Shown here piece after piece: positions 27,249 through 35,466 of a DNA stretch of 64,000 nucleotides. Both the position numbers and the translations under genes were made by a program. The notes below the pieces were generated by a model. That model saw only the letters and a program-made list of their open reading frames with translations, searched no databases and had not been told where the DNA came from. How positions within the stretch are numbered: the stretch's first letter is position 1; each line of letters opens with the position of its first letter. Location: the NCBI GenBank assembly GCA_027493055.1, contig JAPUDO010000074.1:62001-126000 (forward strand), given 5' to 3'. The stretch comes from Niabella sp. (GTDB lineage Bacteria > Bacteroidota > Bacteroidia > Chitinophagales > Chitinophagaceae).

Positions 27249-27836
27249 TTATTTCGCTTTCTTTCTTAATATTACCGCTTTATACTCCGGAAGTAATACT
27301 GCCAGGCTTTGCACTAACCTTTTTATAGCGATCATCATCTGGCTTTCAACCGTTTTTACAGATATGCTTAATAGCTGCGCTACTTCATCGTACCTCAATC
27401 CATCTTCTTTTATCAACCTGAATATAAGCCTGCACCTGGGCGGAAGGTCATTTATAGCCGCCATAATTTTATCCAGGTTTTCGCTGCTGATCATCTTTGT
27501 TTCAGGAGTAGTATGGCCTAATATAAAATCATCGCCTATTTCCTCATAATCAATTCTTTTTTTGCTTTTAACCGCATTGAACGAAGCATACTTGGCCGCT
27601 GTATAAATGTAGTGTGAGAAATTCCGGATGGTGGTCATTGTTCTCCGGTTCTCCCACAGCTTCAAAAAAACATCTTCAACTACTTCTTCCGCTAATTGCT
27701 GATCTTTAATAAGAGAATTGGAAAAAGACACCAGCCCGGGAAAATAAAAACAGAACAGCTCATCAAAAGCTATCCTGTCGCTGTTTTCAGCAATAGAATA
27801 TAACAGGTATTTGATCCTATTTTCGATCATTAACAT
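27249..27836 (-). CDS. ECF RNA polymerase sigma-70 factor
   Basis: 195 residues. Region 2 has DELFCFYFPGLVSFSNSLI and AEEVVEDVFLKLWENR; region 4 has LPPRCRLIFRLIKEDGLRY then EVAQLLSISVKTVESQM. It is typical of the Bacteroidota ECF group linked to FecR/SusC. It should direct RNA polymerase to the susCD operon when FecR releases it. The first 7 bp overlap the 3' end of the ROK kinase gene, so sigma and kinase are translationally close. An alternative ATG two codons later removes the overlap. Confidence 0.94.
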   Translation of the reverse strand: MLMIENRIKYLLYSIAENSDRIAFDELFCFYFPGLVSFSNSLIKDQQLAEEVVEDVFLKLWENRRTMTTIRNFSHYIYTAAKYASFNAVKSKKRIDYEEIGDDFILGHTTPETKMISSENLDKIMAAINDLPPRCRLIFRLIKEDGLRYDEVAQLLSISVKTVESQMMIAIKRLVQSLAVLLPEYKAVILRKKAK

Positions 27837-28792
27837 TTATTTTTATACAGCAGCGCTGCTCCTATCAAAGGCGCATCGCTGCCCAAAACTGATTTTACAA
27901 TCTTTACTTTACGGGCAGCAGGCTTATATACATTTTGCTGAATGGTTCTCCTGAGCGGTGTGAGCAAAAGCTTATCCTTAGCATTACTGATCCCGCCACT
28001 TATGCATATTACCTGCGGACTAACAATATTAATCATATTGACCAACCCTGCAGCCAGATACTCCACCACTTTGCCGGTAACGGCTATTGCTTCCTTATCT
28101 CCTTCAGCTGCTAAGCCATATATATCTAAAACCGATGCAGAACCATCTTTTAACCCTATTTTTTTTGCAAGCGTTTTACTTTTTAAAGCGCTTTTAATAA
28201 TTGCAGGTGCGCCTACCAGGGTTTCCAGGCATCCCTTGCGGCCACAGGTACAGGGGTTATCATTTTTCCTGATCAACTGGTGGCCAAATTCACCGGCAGT
28301 ATTCAGTCCGCCATTATAAATATTTCCATTTATAATCATGCCACAACCAATTCCTGTACCAAGCGTAATGCAAACAATATCAGAATAACCAACGCCAGAG
28401 CCCACTAAAAACTCGCCCCAGGCAGCGGCCCTGCTATCCTGGGCAATGAAAATATCTTTTCTTATATTTTGTTTTACAGACCTGGTCACTGCTACATTTT
28501 TCCAATAAATATTCGGAGCATATACCACCATTCCTTTTTTTGAATCTACGGTGCCCGGAAAACCAATGCCAACACTATTTACATCACTTAAAGATAGTCC
28601 GGCGTTCTTGATTATCTGCTTCACATTATCAGTGATGGTGGTCAGTATTTCTTTACCACCTCCTGCGGGATGGGTACAAACGCTGCTTTTAAAAAGTAGT
28701 GTGCCCGAAGCGCTGACCACTCCGAACTTAATGTTTGTGCCGCCCACATCTACACCGATATTCAGTTTTTCTAACATCTTAATTATTTGCAT
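27830..28792 (-). CDS. ROK-family sugar kinase
   Basis: 320 residues. Seen: VDVGGTNIKFGVV (phosphate loop), GEFGHQLI, and the zinc-binding CTCGRKGCLETLVG (CxCGxxGCxE). No N-terminal helix-turn-helix, so it is a kinase rather than a ROK repressor. ROK kinases phosphorylate glucose, fructose, allose, N-acetylmannosamine and similar sugars. Its 3' end overlaps the sigma factor start, and RpiB plus a pentulose/hexulose-phosphate epimerase lie upstream, so an AlsK-like allokinase role is one reading. M1 or M6 could be the start. Confidence 0.92.
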   Translation of the reverse strand: MQIIKMLEKLNIGVDVGGTNIKFGVVSASGTLLFKSSVCTHPAGGGKEILTTITDNVKQIIKNAGLSLSDVNSVGIGFPGTVDSKKGMVVYAPNIYWKNVAVTRSVKQNIRKDIFIAQDSRAAAWGEFLVGSGVGYSDIVCITLGTGIGCGMIINGNIYNGGLNTAGEFGHQLIRKNDNPCTCGRKGCLETLVGAPAIIKSALKSKTLAKKIGLKDGSASVLDIYGLAAEGDKEAIAVTGKVVEYLAAGLVNMINIVSPQVICISGGISNAKDKLLLTPLRRTIQQNVYKPAARKVKIVKSVLGSDAPLIGAALLYKNKC

Positions 28793-29201
28793 TCCAAATT
28801 GCCGTAACCAAAAAAATCTCCATACTGCCTCTCTCCAAAAGAACTACCCTGCAAATACATTTCTTCGAGATGCCATGTTTATAACCTAAACTTCCACCCA
28901 GAATGGTACGACCCCTACGGGGTCGAATCATAAAATGGGCATAATTGTCTATAAACATGGGAATCCTACGGATTCCATAACAGCGTTACAGGCTTATGTG
29001 TACAGGATAGCTCCCAAAAAGGAAGTTTACTTCTCCTGTCTAAAAACAATCTCGTCAAAGATTGGGAGCTACCGCTGAAGCCGTCTAAAAACGATATTTT
29101 GCTACAAACACAAAAGCACCAGGAAAATACAATTTAGAAAATACTTTGTGTCTTCGCGCCTTAGTGGCTTATCCTGAAAACCCAACCTTTGCGTTCGTAT
29201 T
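28793..29201. repeat. Mosaic of palindromic repeats between rpiB and the ROK gene
   Basis: 409 bp without a gene. Seen: CGACCCC-TAC-GGGGTCG near 28906-28924, and GGAATCC-TAC-GGATTCC near 28961-28978 preceded by TCTATAAACATGGG. TAGCTCCCAA (about 29008) and TTGGGAGCTA (about 29062) form a long-range inverted repeat enclosing CAATCTCGTCAAAGATTG, itself a stem-loop. These are REP-like spacer elements of a kind frequent in Bacteroidota. They split the operon, so the ROK-sigma segment may have its own promoter here. Confidence 0.65.
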
Positions 29202-29648
29202 TTATCCTTCCTGTTCGTAAGCACTTATCTTATCAATCCTGCCCTGGTGGCGCCCGCCTTCAAACGGTGTCTTCAGCCATACTTCAATGATCATTTTTGC
29301 CAGCTCTATACCAATTACTCTTGCTCCTAAAGATAGAATATTCGTATTGTTATGTTCTCTTGAAAGCCTTGCTGTATAAGGTTCGCTGCAAACCACAGCC
29401 CGTATGCCCTTTACTTTATTGGCGCTGATGGAAATCCCTACCCCCGTTCCGCAAAATATGATCCCTCTTGCACATTCTGCTTTGGCAACCGCCTCACCAA
29501 CAGCAAAGCCAAAATCGCAGTAATCCACTCTATCAGAAGAGCAGGTACCATAGTCTTTTACTTCATATCCCTGGCTTTCAATGTAGCCTTTCAGTTCTTC
29601 CTTAAACCCGAATGCGGCATGGTCTGAGCCAACAGCAATTATTTCCAT
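29202..29648 (-). CDS. rpiB: RpiB/LacAB-family sugar-phosphate isomerase
   Basis: 148 residues, the same length as E. coli RpiB. Catalytic residues are in the canonical positions: Cys66 in FCGTGVGISISANK and His99 in SREHN; GSDHAAFGFKEEL is at the N-terminus. It interconverts ribose-5-P and ribulose-5-P, and E. coli RpiB also turns allose-6-P into allulose-6-P. Its start codon shares one base (TAATG) with the stop of the epimerase gene, indicating translational coupling. The genetic context favours a catabolic, locus-specific role over housekeeping. Confidence 0.93.
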   Translation of the reverse strand: MEIIAVGSDHAAFGFKEELKGYIESQGYEVKDYGTCSSDRVDYCDFGFAVGEAVAKAECARGIIFCGTGVGISISANKVKGIRAVVCSEPYTARLSREHNNTNILSLGARVIGIELAKMIIEVWLKTPFEGGRHQGRIDKISAYEQEG

Positions 29649-30346
29649 TAATTATTATTTTGTTTTTGATGAACAGTGGTGATCAATTGCCTTAGCTGTT
29701 CAACAGATTCTGTAATCGTGTATCCTTTTCTAAAAATGCTGGAGGTACCTCCTACCAGCATGGTAGCACCGGCCTGTACCATTGCAGGAATATTTTCAAA
29801 GCTCACATTGCCGTCTACCTGTATTTCTATATGATCAAATCCCCGCTTTTCGATCATCTCGCGGGCGTCTGCAATCTTTTTAATGCATGCCGGTACCAGC
29901 TTTTGCCCTGCAAAACCGGGATTTACAGTCATAATGTTGATCATGTCAATATCGTCCAGTATATACTCCAGGCTGGACAATGAAGTGGCAGGGTTTAACG
30001 CTATGGCTGGTTTACATCCCAGGTCCCTGATCTGTTTCAAAGCTTTCTGCACATGGGGAGTAGCTTCCCAGTGGATACTGATATATACGGGCTTCAGCGC
30101 GGCTACCGTTTCCAGGTAACGTTCGGGCTTAGTTACCATTAAATGGCATTCAATAGGAATAGCTGAAATTTCAGTAACCGTTTTTGTAATGGAGAAGTCA
30201 AGACAAAAATTAGGAACAAACAGCCCATCCATTATATCTATGTGCAGAAAATCTATACTGCACTTTTCTAATTCCCTGATGTCTCTTTCAAGATACCTGA
30301 AATTGGCACAGGCAAGAGAAGCTTCTATTTTTATTGCATTGTCCAT
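29648..30346 (-). CDS. Ribulose-phosphate / allulose-6-phosphate 3-epimerase family
   Basis: 232 residues, a TIM barrel of the Rpe/AlsE family. Metal and catalytic residues: His35 and Asp37 in LHIDIMDGLFVPN, His68 in ECHLMV and Asp178 in IQVDGN. Phosphate-binding segments are MTVNPGFAGQK and VGGTSSIF. The family includes Rpe (ribulose-5-P to xylulose-5-P) and AlsE (allulose-6-P to fructose-6-P); which applies cannot be settled from motifs. Next to rpiB and a ROK kinase, the trio mirrors the E. coli allose pathway. It is coupled to rpiB by a 1-bp overlap. Confidence 0.9.
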   Translation of the reverse strand: MDNAIKIEASLACANFRYLERDIRELEKCSIDFLHIDIMDGLFVPNFCLDFSITKTVTEISAIPIECHLMVTKPERYLETVAALKPVYISIHWEATPHVQKALKQIRDLGCKPAIALNPATSLSSLEYILDDIDMINIMTVNPGFAGQKLVPACIKKIADAREMIEKRGFDHIEIQVDGNVSFENIPAMVQAGATMLVGGTSSIFRKGYTITESVEQLRQLITTVHQKQNNN

Positions 30347-30356
30347 CTGCTGCTAT

Positions 30357-32240
30357 TTATACGGCTGGCACCAAAAGCGACCATTGCTCCTGGTGCGGAT
30401 GTTTACCCGTGAAGTCTTTAAATCCTATTTCTAACCGGTTATCATCAATAATGCCATCCAATCGTATCACCAGGCGGTTCTTGCCTTTTTTGAACGGGAA
30501 CAGTATGATGCTGTTTCCCGGCCATGCCCGCTCTACTTTATCCTGAACATGCACGTTCCTGTTGTTTATCCTCAAAGTAAAGGGATTGGAACATCCTATG
30601 CTCACCCACATTTTTTTGTCTTCATCTAAATGCAGGTAGCTTAATAAGTACAGGCATCTTTCCCCCTTTCCATAGTAATAGCGGTTGGGCGTTATCCTGA
30701 AATCTGAAGGAATAATTCTCTGCACATGAAAAGGAAAGCTGTCCCGGTTCTCAGCGTTCATAATCCTCCCGATTGTATCCGGCGTTAAAAATTCTTTGCC
30801 TGCATTGATCTTATCATGGTTCATGTATTGAACCGATGGTAACGAAGACAGGCCGTGCTCAGGGTATTGTTTGTGATAGGCAGACAACCGGCTTTTATCA
30901 TCTTCTATAAAAGGCCCGGCCAACAACCAGCTGCCATAACCCGCCACTCCCCTCTCAACAGAACCCGTTTTTTTTGAATCCATGATGATGTCAATCCTGT
31001 ATTTAATAGTATTTTCTATTGCTGCCGGTAAGGAAACGGGTATCTCATAATTAAATACCGATTTACCCTTTACTTCAAATGTTATTTTTCTTTCGGAGAA
31101 CTTTATATCTTTTGATTGTGGCATAAGTTGTACCAACTGTTTACCGGATGAAAGATTTTCATACTGCAATTTCAATACACCATCTTCAATAACGGACTGT
31201 AAATGATAACGCGCTGCATTAGTTGTATAACCTCCGGGCCATTTCCCTTCCAGCCTTATCTTTTTTGATGCCCTGATGAAATCCAGTCCGGCGCGGCAGG
31301 TTTGTTCTGCGAGGCCAGTAATGGTAACAGGAGCCTCAATACCTTTAATTTCTTTACTCACTACCACTTCATTTCCTACTAAATCTTTCCATTGCTGCGG
31401 GATCTTCCTGTACCCTGAAATAATGCCTACCAAAGCCCCGGCAGTGGCCGCAATACAATCACTGTCATGCCCCATGTGCAGCGCATCCATTACACAGCCA
31501 AACCCATTTCCTTTATCAAGCAATACCAACAGCGTAAAGCCCACGTTCATGGGCGCTGATGTAAAATCAGCATCTCCATAAAAGCTTTTTATTTTTCCCG
31601 CAGCCACTTTATAACCACACCCTGCCTGCCACTGCATTACATTTTGAACCAGTTGGAACATAGTGCTGTTTTTGTTCACTACATCCAGGGCCTGCTTAAA
31701 TATCTTTGTTATATCTGTTTCAAAAAAAGCAATGGAAGCACATGCCGATAAAAACTTCTCGGCATCTACTGAAAAGCCATGGTGGTCAAGACTGGCATCA
31801 ATCCCAGCATAAAAAGCTGCTTTCCCAGGGTTACCCGGATTCAGCAAACCCCATATTTCACTCCTGATGGGGCAGCCCATTGATTCGGCATAATAATGAT
31901 TATTATGCTGTCCGCTTTGGGGAGGAAATATGCCCTGTTTCAGGTTCCTGCTGGCTATTCCATACTCATTCCACGGGAACTCCACATGCCGGAGCCAATG
32001 CGCTGCAAAATCATTCCCCCTGACCAAAGCGCCTTTTTGCTTTACCATATCCAGCCATAGCAATTGCAGATCCAGGTCATCATTGGGATAGTTAACCTCG
32101 AATAATTTTTTAGAGAGCTTAATATTGTTAAATGCTTTTATACCTTCTATAGGCGCGCCCAAAATGCCGCCGGCACATTTTCCAAGCCATCCTCCTAAAA
32201 CCTTATCGTAATATGTTTCGTAGTTTAATGTCATAGCCAA
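30357..32240 (-). CDS. ADP-ribosylglycohydrolase-family enzyme with C-terminal extension
   Basis: 627 residues, about twice a bare catalytic domain. The N-terminal 320 residues carry the family signatures: GGWLGKCAGGILGAPIEG near residue 16, NDDLDLQ at 53-59 (metal ligands) and MGHDSDCIAATAGALVGI near 256. The second half includes a segment with SVERGVAGYGSWLLAGPF and a beta-rich C-terminus (LRINNRNVHVQDKVERAWPG), possibly a binding domain. The family hydrolyses N- and O-glycosidic bonds to ribose, usually cytoplasmic; no signal peptide is seen. In this operon it may release ribose or another sugar from an imported glycoside (inference). Confidence 0.85.
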   Translation of the reverse strand: MAMTLNYETYYDKVLGGWLGKCAGGILGAPIEGIKAFNNIKLSKKLFEVNYPNDDLDLQLLWLDMVKQKGALVRGNDFAAHWLRHVEFPWNEYGIASRNLKQGIFPPQSGQHNNHYYAESMGCPIRSEIWGLLNPGNPGKAAFYAGIDASLDHHGFSVDAEKFLSACASIAFFETDITKIFKQALDVVNKNSTMFQLVQNVMQWQAGCGYKVAAGKIKSFYGDADFTSAPMNVGFTLLVLLDKGNGFGCVMDALHMGHDSDCIAATAGALVGIISGYRKIPQQWKDLVGNEVVVSKEIKGIEAPVTITGLAEQTCRAGLDFIRASKKIRLEGKWPGGYTTNAARYHLQSVIEDGVLKLQYENLSSGKQLVQLMPQSKDIKFSERKITFEVKGKSVFNYEIPVSLPAAIENTIKYRIDIIMDSKKTGSVERGVAGYGSWLLAGPFIEDDKSRLSAYHKQYPEHGLSSLPSVQYMNHDKINAGKEFLTPDTIGRIMNAENRDSFPFHVQRIIPSDFRITPNRYYYGKGERCLYLLSYLHLDEDKKMWVSIGCSNPFTLRINNRNVHVQDKVERAWPGNSIILFPFKKGKNRLVIRLDGIIDDNRLEIGFKDFTGKHPHQEQWSLLVPAV

Positions 32241-32244
32241 TTAT

Positions 32245-32427
32245 TTAAACCCCTTTCTGCTGATTCCTGTTGATCCAGAACGGAGCGGTTAAAAACCACA
32301 TCAGCGTTCCGGCCAGCATTAATATTTTATAGTGATCAAAGCTGATGATATCATTAAAAGTGAGTAGGGCCGGAATAATATTCAGCGCCAGACCTGTAAT
32401 TGAGATTATTTTTATTACAACTGTCAT
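32245..32427 (-). CDS. Small two-helix membrane protein
   Basis: 60 residues with two hydrophobic segments (IISITGLALNIIPALLTF and YKILMLAGTLMWFLTAPFWI) and a basic tail. It overlaps the permease stop by 4 bp (ATGA type) and ends 4 bp before the glycohydrolase gene, so it is firmly in the operon. I do not recognise a family. Position and size suggest an accessory subunit of the NCS1-like permease, but that is inference. Confidence 0.7.
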   Translation of the reverse strand: MTVVIKIISITGLALNIIPALLTFNDIISFDHYKILMLAGTLMWFLTAPFWINRNQQKGV

Positions 32428-33866
32428 CTTACACGAATTAAAATTTCCGCCTGTTCATTTTTGCCTTGCATCAATTTGCTCAGGAGCACATAAGAAATGG
32501 CAGCAATGATCCAGCCGGGTATGGCCATGAAGAAAAAGAAATCGAGCTTCAGCCACACAAATAACAGGTAGCTCAAAGCAATAGAGATCACCCAGCTGCC
32601 ACCCGCTGCCCAGTTGGTTTTGCCCTTATTGTTATAGGAATAATTTTGTTGCAATCCTAATCTTGGAAACAGATAAACGTCCATAAACGCTACAGCTCCC
32701 ACCGGCGCTGCAATTAAAGCAAATACGGCCAGGAAGGAATCTAATTTGGATACCACACCGGGGAAAAATCCTAAAACCGTTGCACCTATACCCAATAGAA
32801 GAGTGATTTTCCATCTTTTTACGTTGGGAAAAATACCCTGTACTGCTAACCCGGCTCTGTAAAGTGAGGGGTTGGCAGTAGTCCAGCCGGCGATAATAAC
32901 GCAAATGCCTCCTGCAATTCCGGCACCGATCATAGCAACCTGCGCAGGTGTAGGATCACCAATGCCTACCTGTATAGCAGCCGCGCACAAAATACCGGAT
33001 GCGATCCATGCCATAAAATGCCCGATGAACATGCCACCGAATGAAGCGATACCATACCAGGACCTCTTCGCATAACGATAAATAAAAGTATCCTGCAAGC
33101 CTATATGCAACGCGGTATTGGCTAACCAGGAAAAGAAGATAATATGCCAGATATTAAAATGCTCCATCCCTGCGGCTGGCATTCCTGTCCATATTTTTGT
33201 GTTGGCTACCTGCCAGAAATCACTAAGAGAGTGTACTCCCAATTGCGGCAAAACGGCAATGCCCGAAGCAAGAAATATCCAGGGCAGCCAGGGTGTTGTT
33301 ACCCTTGCGAATTGGGTAACCCAGTCAATACCTGAAATGGAAATGAACGTGATCAAAGCCATTAAAACAATGATGAGCAACATCCAGGAAAAATGAGAGG
33401 GCTGCATTTGTGTGAAAGACTGATTGGGAAGACCAGTCATCAGCACAATACCACCTGCCGCAACAATGGCCATAAAAGCCGCAAAAACAGTGGACTGTAA
33501 CCCTGAAATAGCATTAAACAAGGATACCAGCTTCCTGCCGGCAATCTTTTCAAGCAGGTAAAAAAGGGTAAGCCGCGTTTTTACTGCAAGGGGAGCACAA
33601 AAAAGCGTCCAGCTTAACACTGCCAAGATATTCCCAATAAGCAACCCAAAAATAACGGCCGTAGCACTAACGCCGTGCAGCACAAAAAGAGGGCCGATCA
33701 CAAATTCCGTCCCGGCAATATGCTCACCCGCTACAAGCGCTAAAAAATCTTTAAACCCTTTTGTGCGGGAAGCCGGTACCGGTTCTCTCTCAAAATCATT
33801 AACATGATCCAGCTGACTGGTGATGGAGCCCTCGTTAAGTGAAACCTGCGATTTCTTATCAATCAT
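32424..33866 (-). CDS. NCS1/CodB-type permease (purine-cytosine permease family)
   Basis: 480 residues, about 12 hydrophobic segments. Seen: FKDFLALVAGEHIAGTEFVIGPLF near the start and WTTANPSLYRAGLAVQGIFP late in the protein, resembling the TTN(x)nLYSAGLA signature of the purine-cytosine permease family. Family substrates are nucleobases, nucleosides, hydantoins and related heterocycles, imported with H+ or Na+. It is first in the operon that also encodes an ADP-ribosylglycohydrolase-family enzyme, epimerase and RpiB, hinting that the imported compound is an N-glycoside or its base. Confidence 0.87.
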   Translation of the reverse strand: MIDKKSQVSLNEGSITSQLDHVNDFEREPVPASRTKGFKDFLALVAGEHIAGTEFVIGPLFVLHGVSATAVIFGLLIGNILAVLSWTLFCAPLAVKTRLTLFYLLEKIAGRKLVSLFNAISGLQSTVFAAFMAIVAAGGIVLMTGLPNQSFTQMQPSHFSWMLLIIVLMALITFISISGIDWVTQFARVTTPWLPWIFLASGIAVLPQLGVHSLSDFWQVANTKIWTGMPAAGMEHFNIWHIIFFSWLANTALHIGLQDTFIYRYAKRSWYGIASFGGMFIGHFMAWIASGILCAAAIQVGIGDPTPAQVAMIGAGIAGGICVIIAGWTTANPSLYRAGLAVQGIFPNVKRWKITLLLGIGATVLGFFPGVVSKLDSFLAVFALIAAPVGAVAFMDVYLFPRLGLQQNYSYNNKGKTNWAAGGSWVISIALSYLLFVWLKLDFFFFMAIPGWIIAAISYVLLSKLMQGKNEQAEILIRVR

Positions 33867-34170
33867 TATGGCCTGTTATTTTAGTCTTACACAACAACAT
33901 GGAGCATATACTCACATCCTGTTTCATGTTTAAGTCAGTTTTTTTGCAAACCGACCCTTAAAGCCAACCTGATTTTTTCAAACAAAATTTTATTGTGCCT
34001 GTAATAGGGGGATGTGTTCAACTGCCACAGACCTGTCCGCCGAAGGAGGATACACAGAGGTAGCCTCAGGAAGGACATTTTTGAGACAGATTATATAAAT
34101 ATTGTTATTTGCCTGCAGCACAGCAGGAAGTTAAAAGCATAAGGCTTAAAGCTTTTAGCTTTCGGCAAAT
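33867..34170. other. Spacer upstream of the permease operon
   Basis: 304 bp between the GH16 gene and the permease gene. The part near the permease (33867-33990) should hold its promoter; no consensus elements are certain. The part near GH16 (about 34128-34165) contains AAAAGCATAAGGCTTAAAGC and TTTTAGCTTTCGGC, a member of the AAGGCTTAAAGC dispersed spacer family. No RNA gene is recognised. Confidence 0.45.
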
Positions 34171-35256
34171 TTATAACAGCCTCACTTTAATGTAATCCAC
34201 TTCAAATATTGCGGGGAATACTGCAAAAAACAGGCCCTCAACATTGCAGGTGGAAGGGTTATTTTGCGGTGGAACTTTTTGGTCTTTAGAGCAGCGATTG
34301 GGCATGGGCAAATAACCTAACTGCTGATCCGGTTGTCCTACCCATTGTCCGCCTACAGCCATATTCACACATATATCCCAGGTTTCATTGGCGCTGTTGG
34401 GATACATAGGCAGGCCGGTTTCCCTGCTGATCATGTGCAGGTCGCGGATACTCTGCGCATCTGTAAGCTTATAGTAGCCGTATTGCTTTCCGTCCAGGTA
34501 GGCAATAAACTCAATCGGGTCTTTCAGGCTGTCTGCTTGTTCTTTAGCAGGCCGTATTTCAACAGCCCAGGTATGCCACCCGCCGGTTCCCGCAACGGGC
34601 GCCTCAAAAAATGCGGACTGCTGTGTGGTGTTCTTGCCAATCGTATTAGGGAAATGGAGTGAGAATTTAGAATAGCCCGGGCAGGCGCCTCCGAAATACT
34701 CCATAATGTCTACCTCGCCCCACGACGCACCTTCTCTGCGGCGCAGCCAGAAAGCGGGCAATAGTCCCTGTCCATGCGGAACACGGGCTTTTATTTCATA
34801 ATGCCCGAAAAGCGGGAAATACCGGGGCGTACCGGCATCCCTGGTATTAACCAATCCGGAGGTCCAGTACCTCGTACCGGCAGGCAGTCCCTCCACAGGA
34901 GCCGCACGCATCATACCATCATTACTCACAAAAGACATAGCAGGAGCCTGGTATGCAGGGCCTGTAACCGTATCGCGCCTGGCAATAATTTTTAATGTTC
35001 CTTCAGACACTACCAGGTTCTGCGGACGATACCATTGCGACTCCTTATTTCCAGCCGAATAAGGCAATGACATGATACCCCATTTGCCTTCATTTATCGG
35101 ACCAGAAAAATCTTCAAATAGAGTATCTTCTTTTGGCTTGCTATTATCTGTATCTGTGCCCGAACGGCTGCAAAATGTCAGGCTGCAAGCAATCCCGAAA
35201 GCTAAAAAGAATATTTTAATTTTATTACTACATATAGTAAAAACTGCCATTGCCAT
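34171..35256 (-). CDS. GH16-family glycoside hydrolase, lipoprotein
   Basis: 361 residues. The signal ends SLTFCSRS with the lipidation Cys. The GH16 catalytic block GEVDIMEYFGG (ExDxxE, nucleophile and acid/base Glu) is intact, preceded by GQGLLPAFWLRRREGASW as in laminarinase-type enzymes. GH16 cleaves beta-1,3/1,4-glucans or galactans. It lies on the same strand, downstream of the SSS gene and separated from the permease operon by 304 bp. Together with the GH5 set it supports a beta-glucan as the polymer. Start could be M1 or M3. Confidence 0.9.
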   Translation of the reverse strand: MAMAVFTICSNKIKIFFLAFGIACSLTFCSRSGTDTDNSKPKEDTLFEDFSGPINEGKWGIMSLPYSAGNKESQWYRPQNLVVSEGTLKIIARRDTVTGPAYQAPAMSFVSNDGMMRAAPVEGLPAGTRYWTSGLVNTRDAGTPRYFPLFGHYEIKARVPHGQGLLPAFWLRRREGASWGEVDIMEYFGGACPGYSKFSLHFPNTIGKNTTQQSAFFEAPVAGTGGWHTWAVEIRPAKEQADSLKDPIEFIAYLDGKQYGYYKLTDAQSIRDLHMISRETGLPMYPNSANETWDICVNMAVGGQWVGQPDQQLGYLPMPNRCSKDQKVPPQNNPSTCNVEGLFFAVFPAIFEVDYIKVRLL

Positions 35257-35343
35257 CCGGTTAAATTAAATTGCCTTACAAGCTGCAAAAATCAAACCAG
35301 GCTATATGCTTCTAATCATTATACCCCTTCAGGCTTGAGAAAT

Positions 35344-35430
35344 AACCGGGCAAATAAGTCCGGGGACTGACAGGATTATAAAACAAGAAGAAGCCGGCTA
35401 AAAAAACCGCAAGGAGCGACTTAAAGCATC
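35344..35430 (+). repeat. Dispersed hairpin repeat, copy C
   Basis: Shares GGACTGACAGGATTATAAAA and ACCGCAAGGAGCGACTTAAAG with copy B near 11965-12030 (GGGCTGACAGGATTATAAAA, TCCGTAAGGAGTGACATTAAAG). A minus-strand frame of 81 codons across it (35312-35557) is translated repeat, not a gene. Confidence 0.65.
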
Positions 35431-35466
35431 GAAGCCATACATTTCCGTAATATGCTGTGCAGGAAA

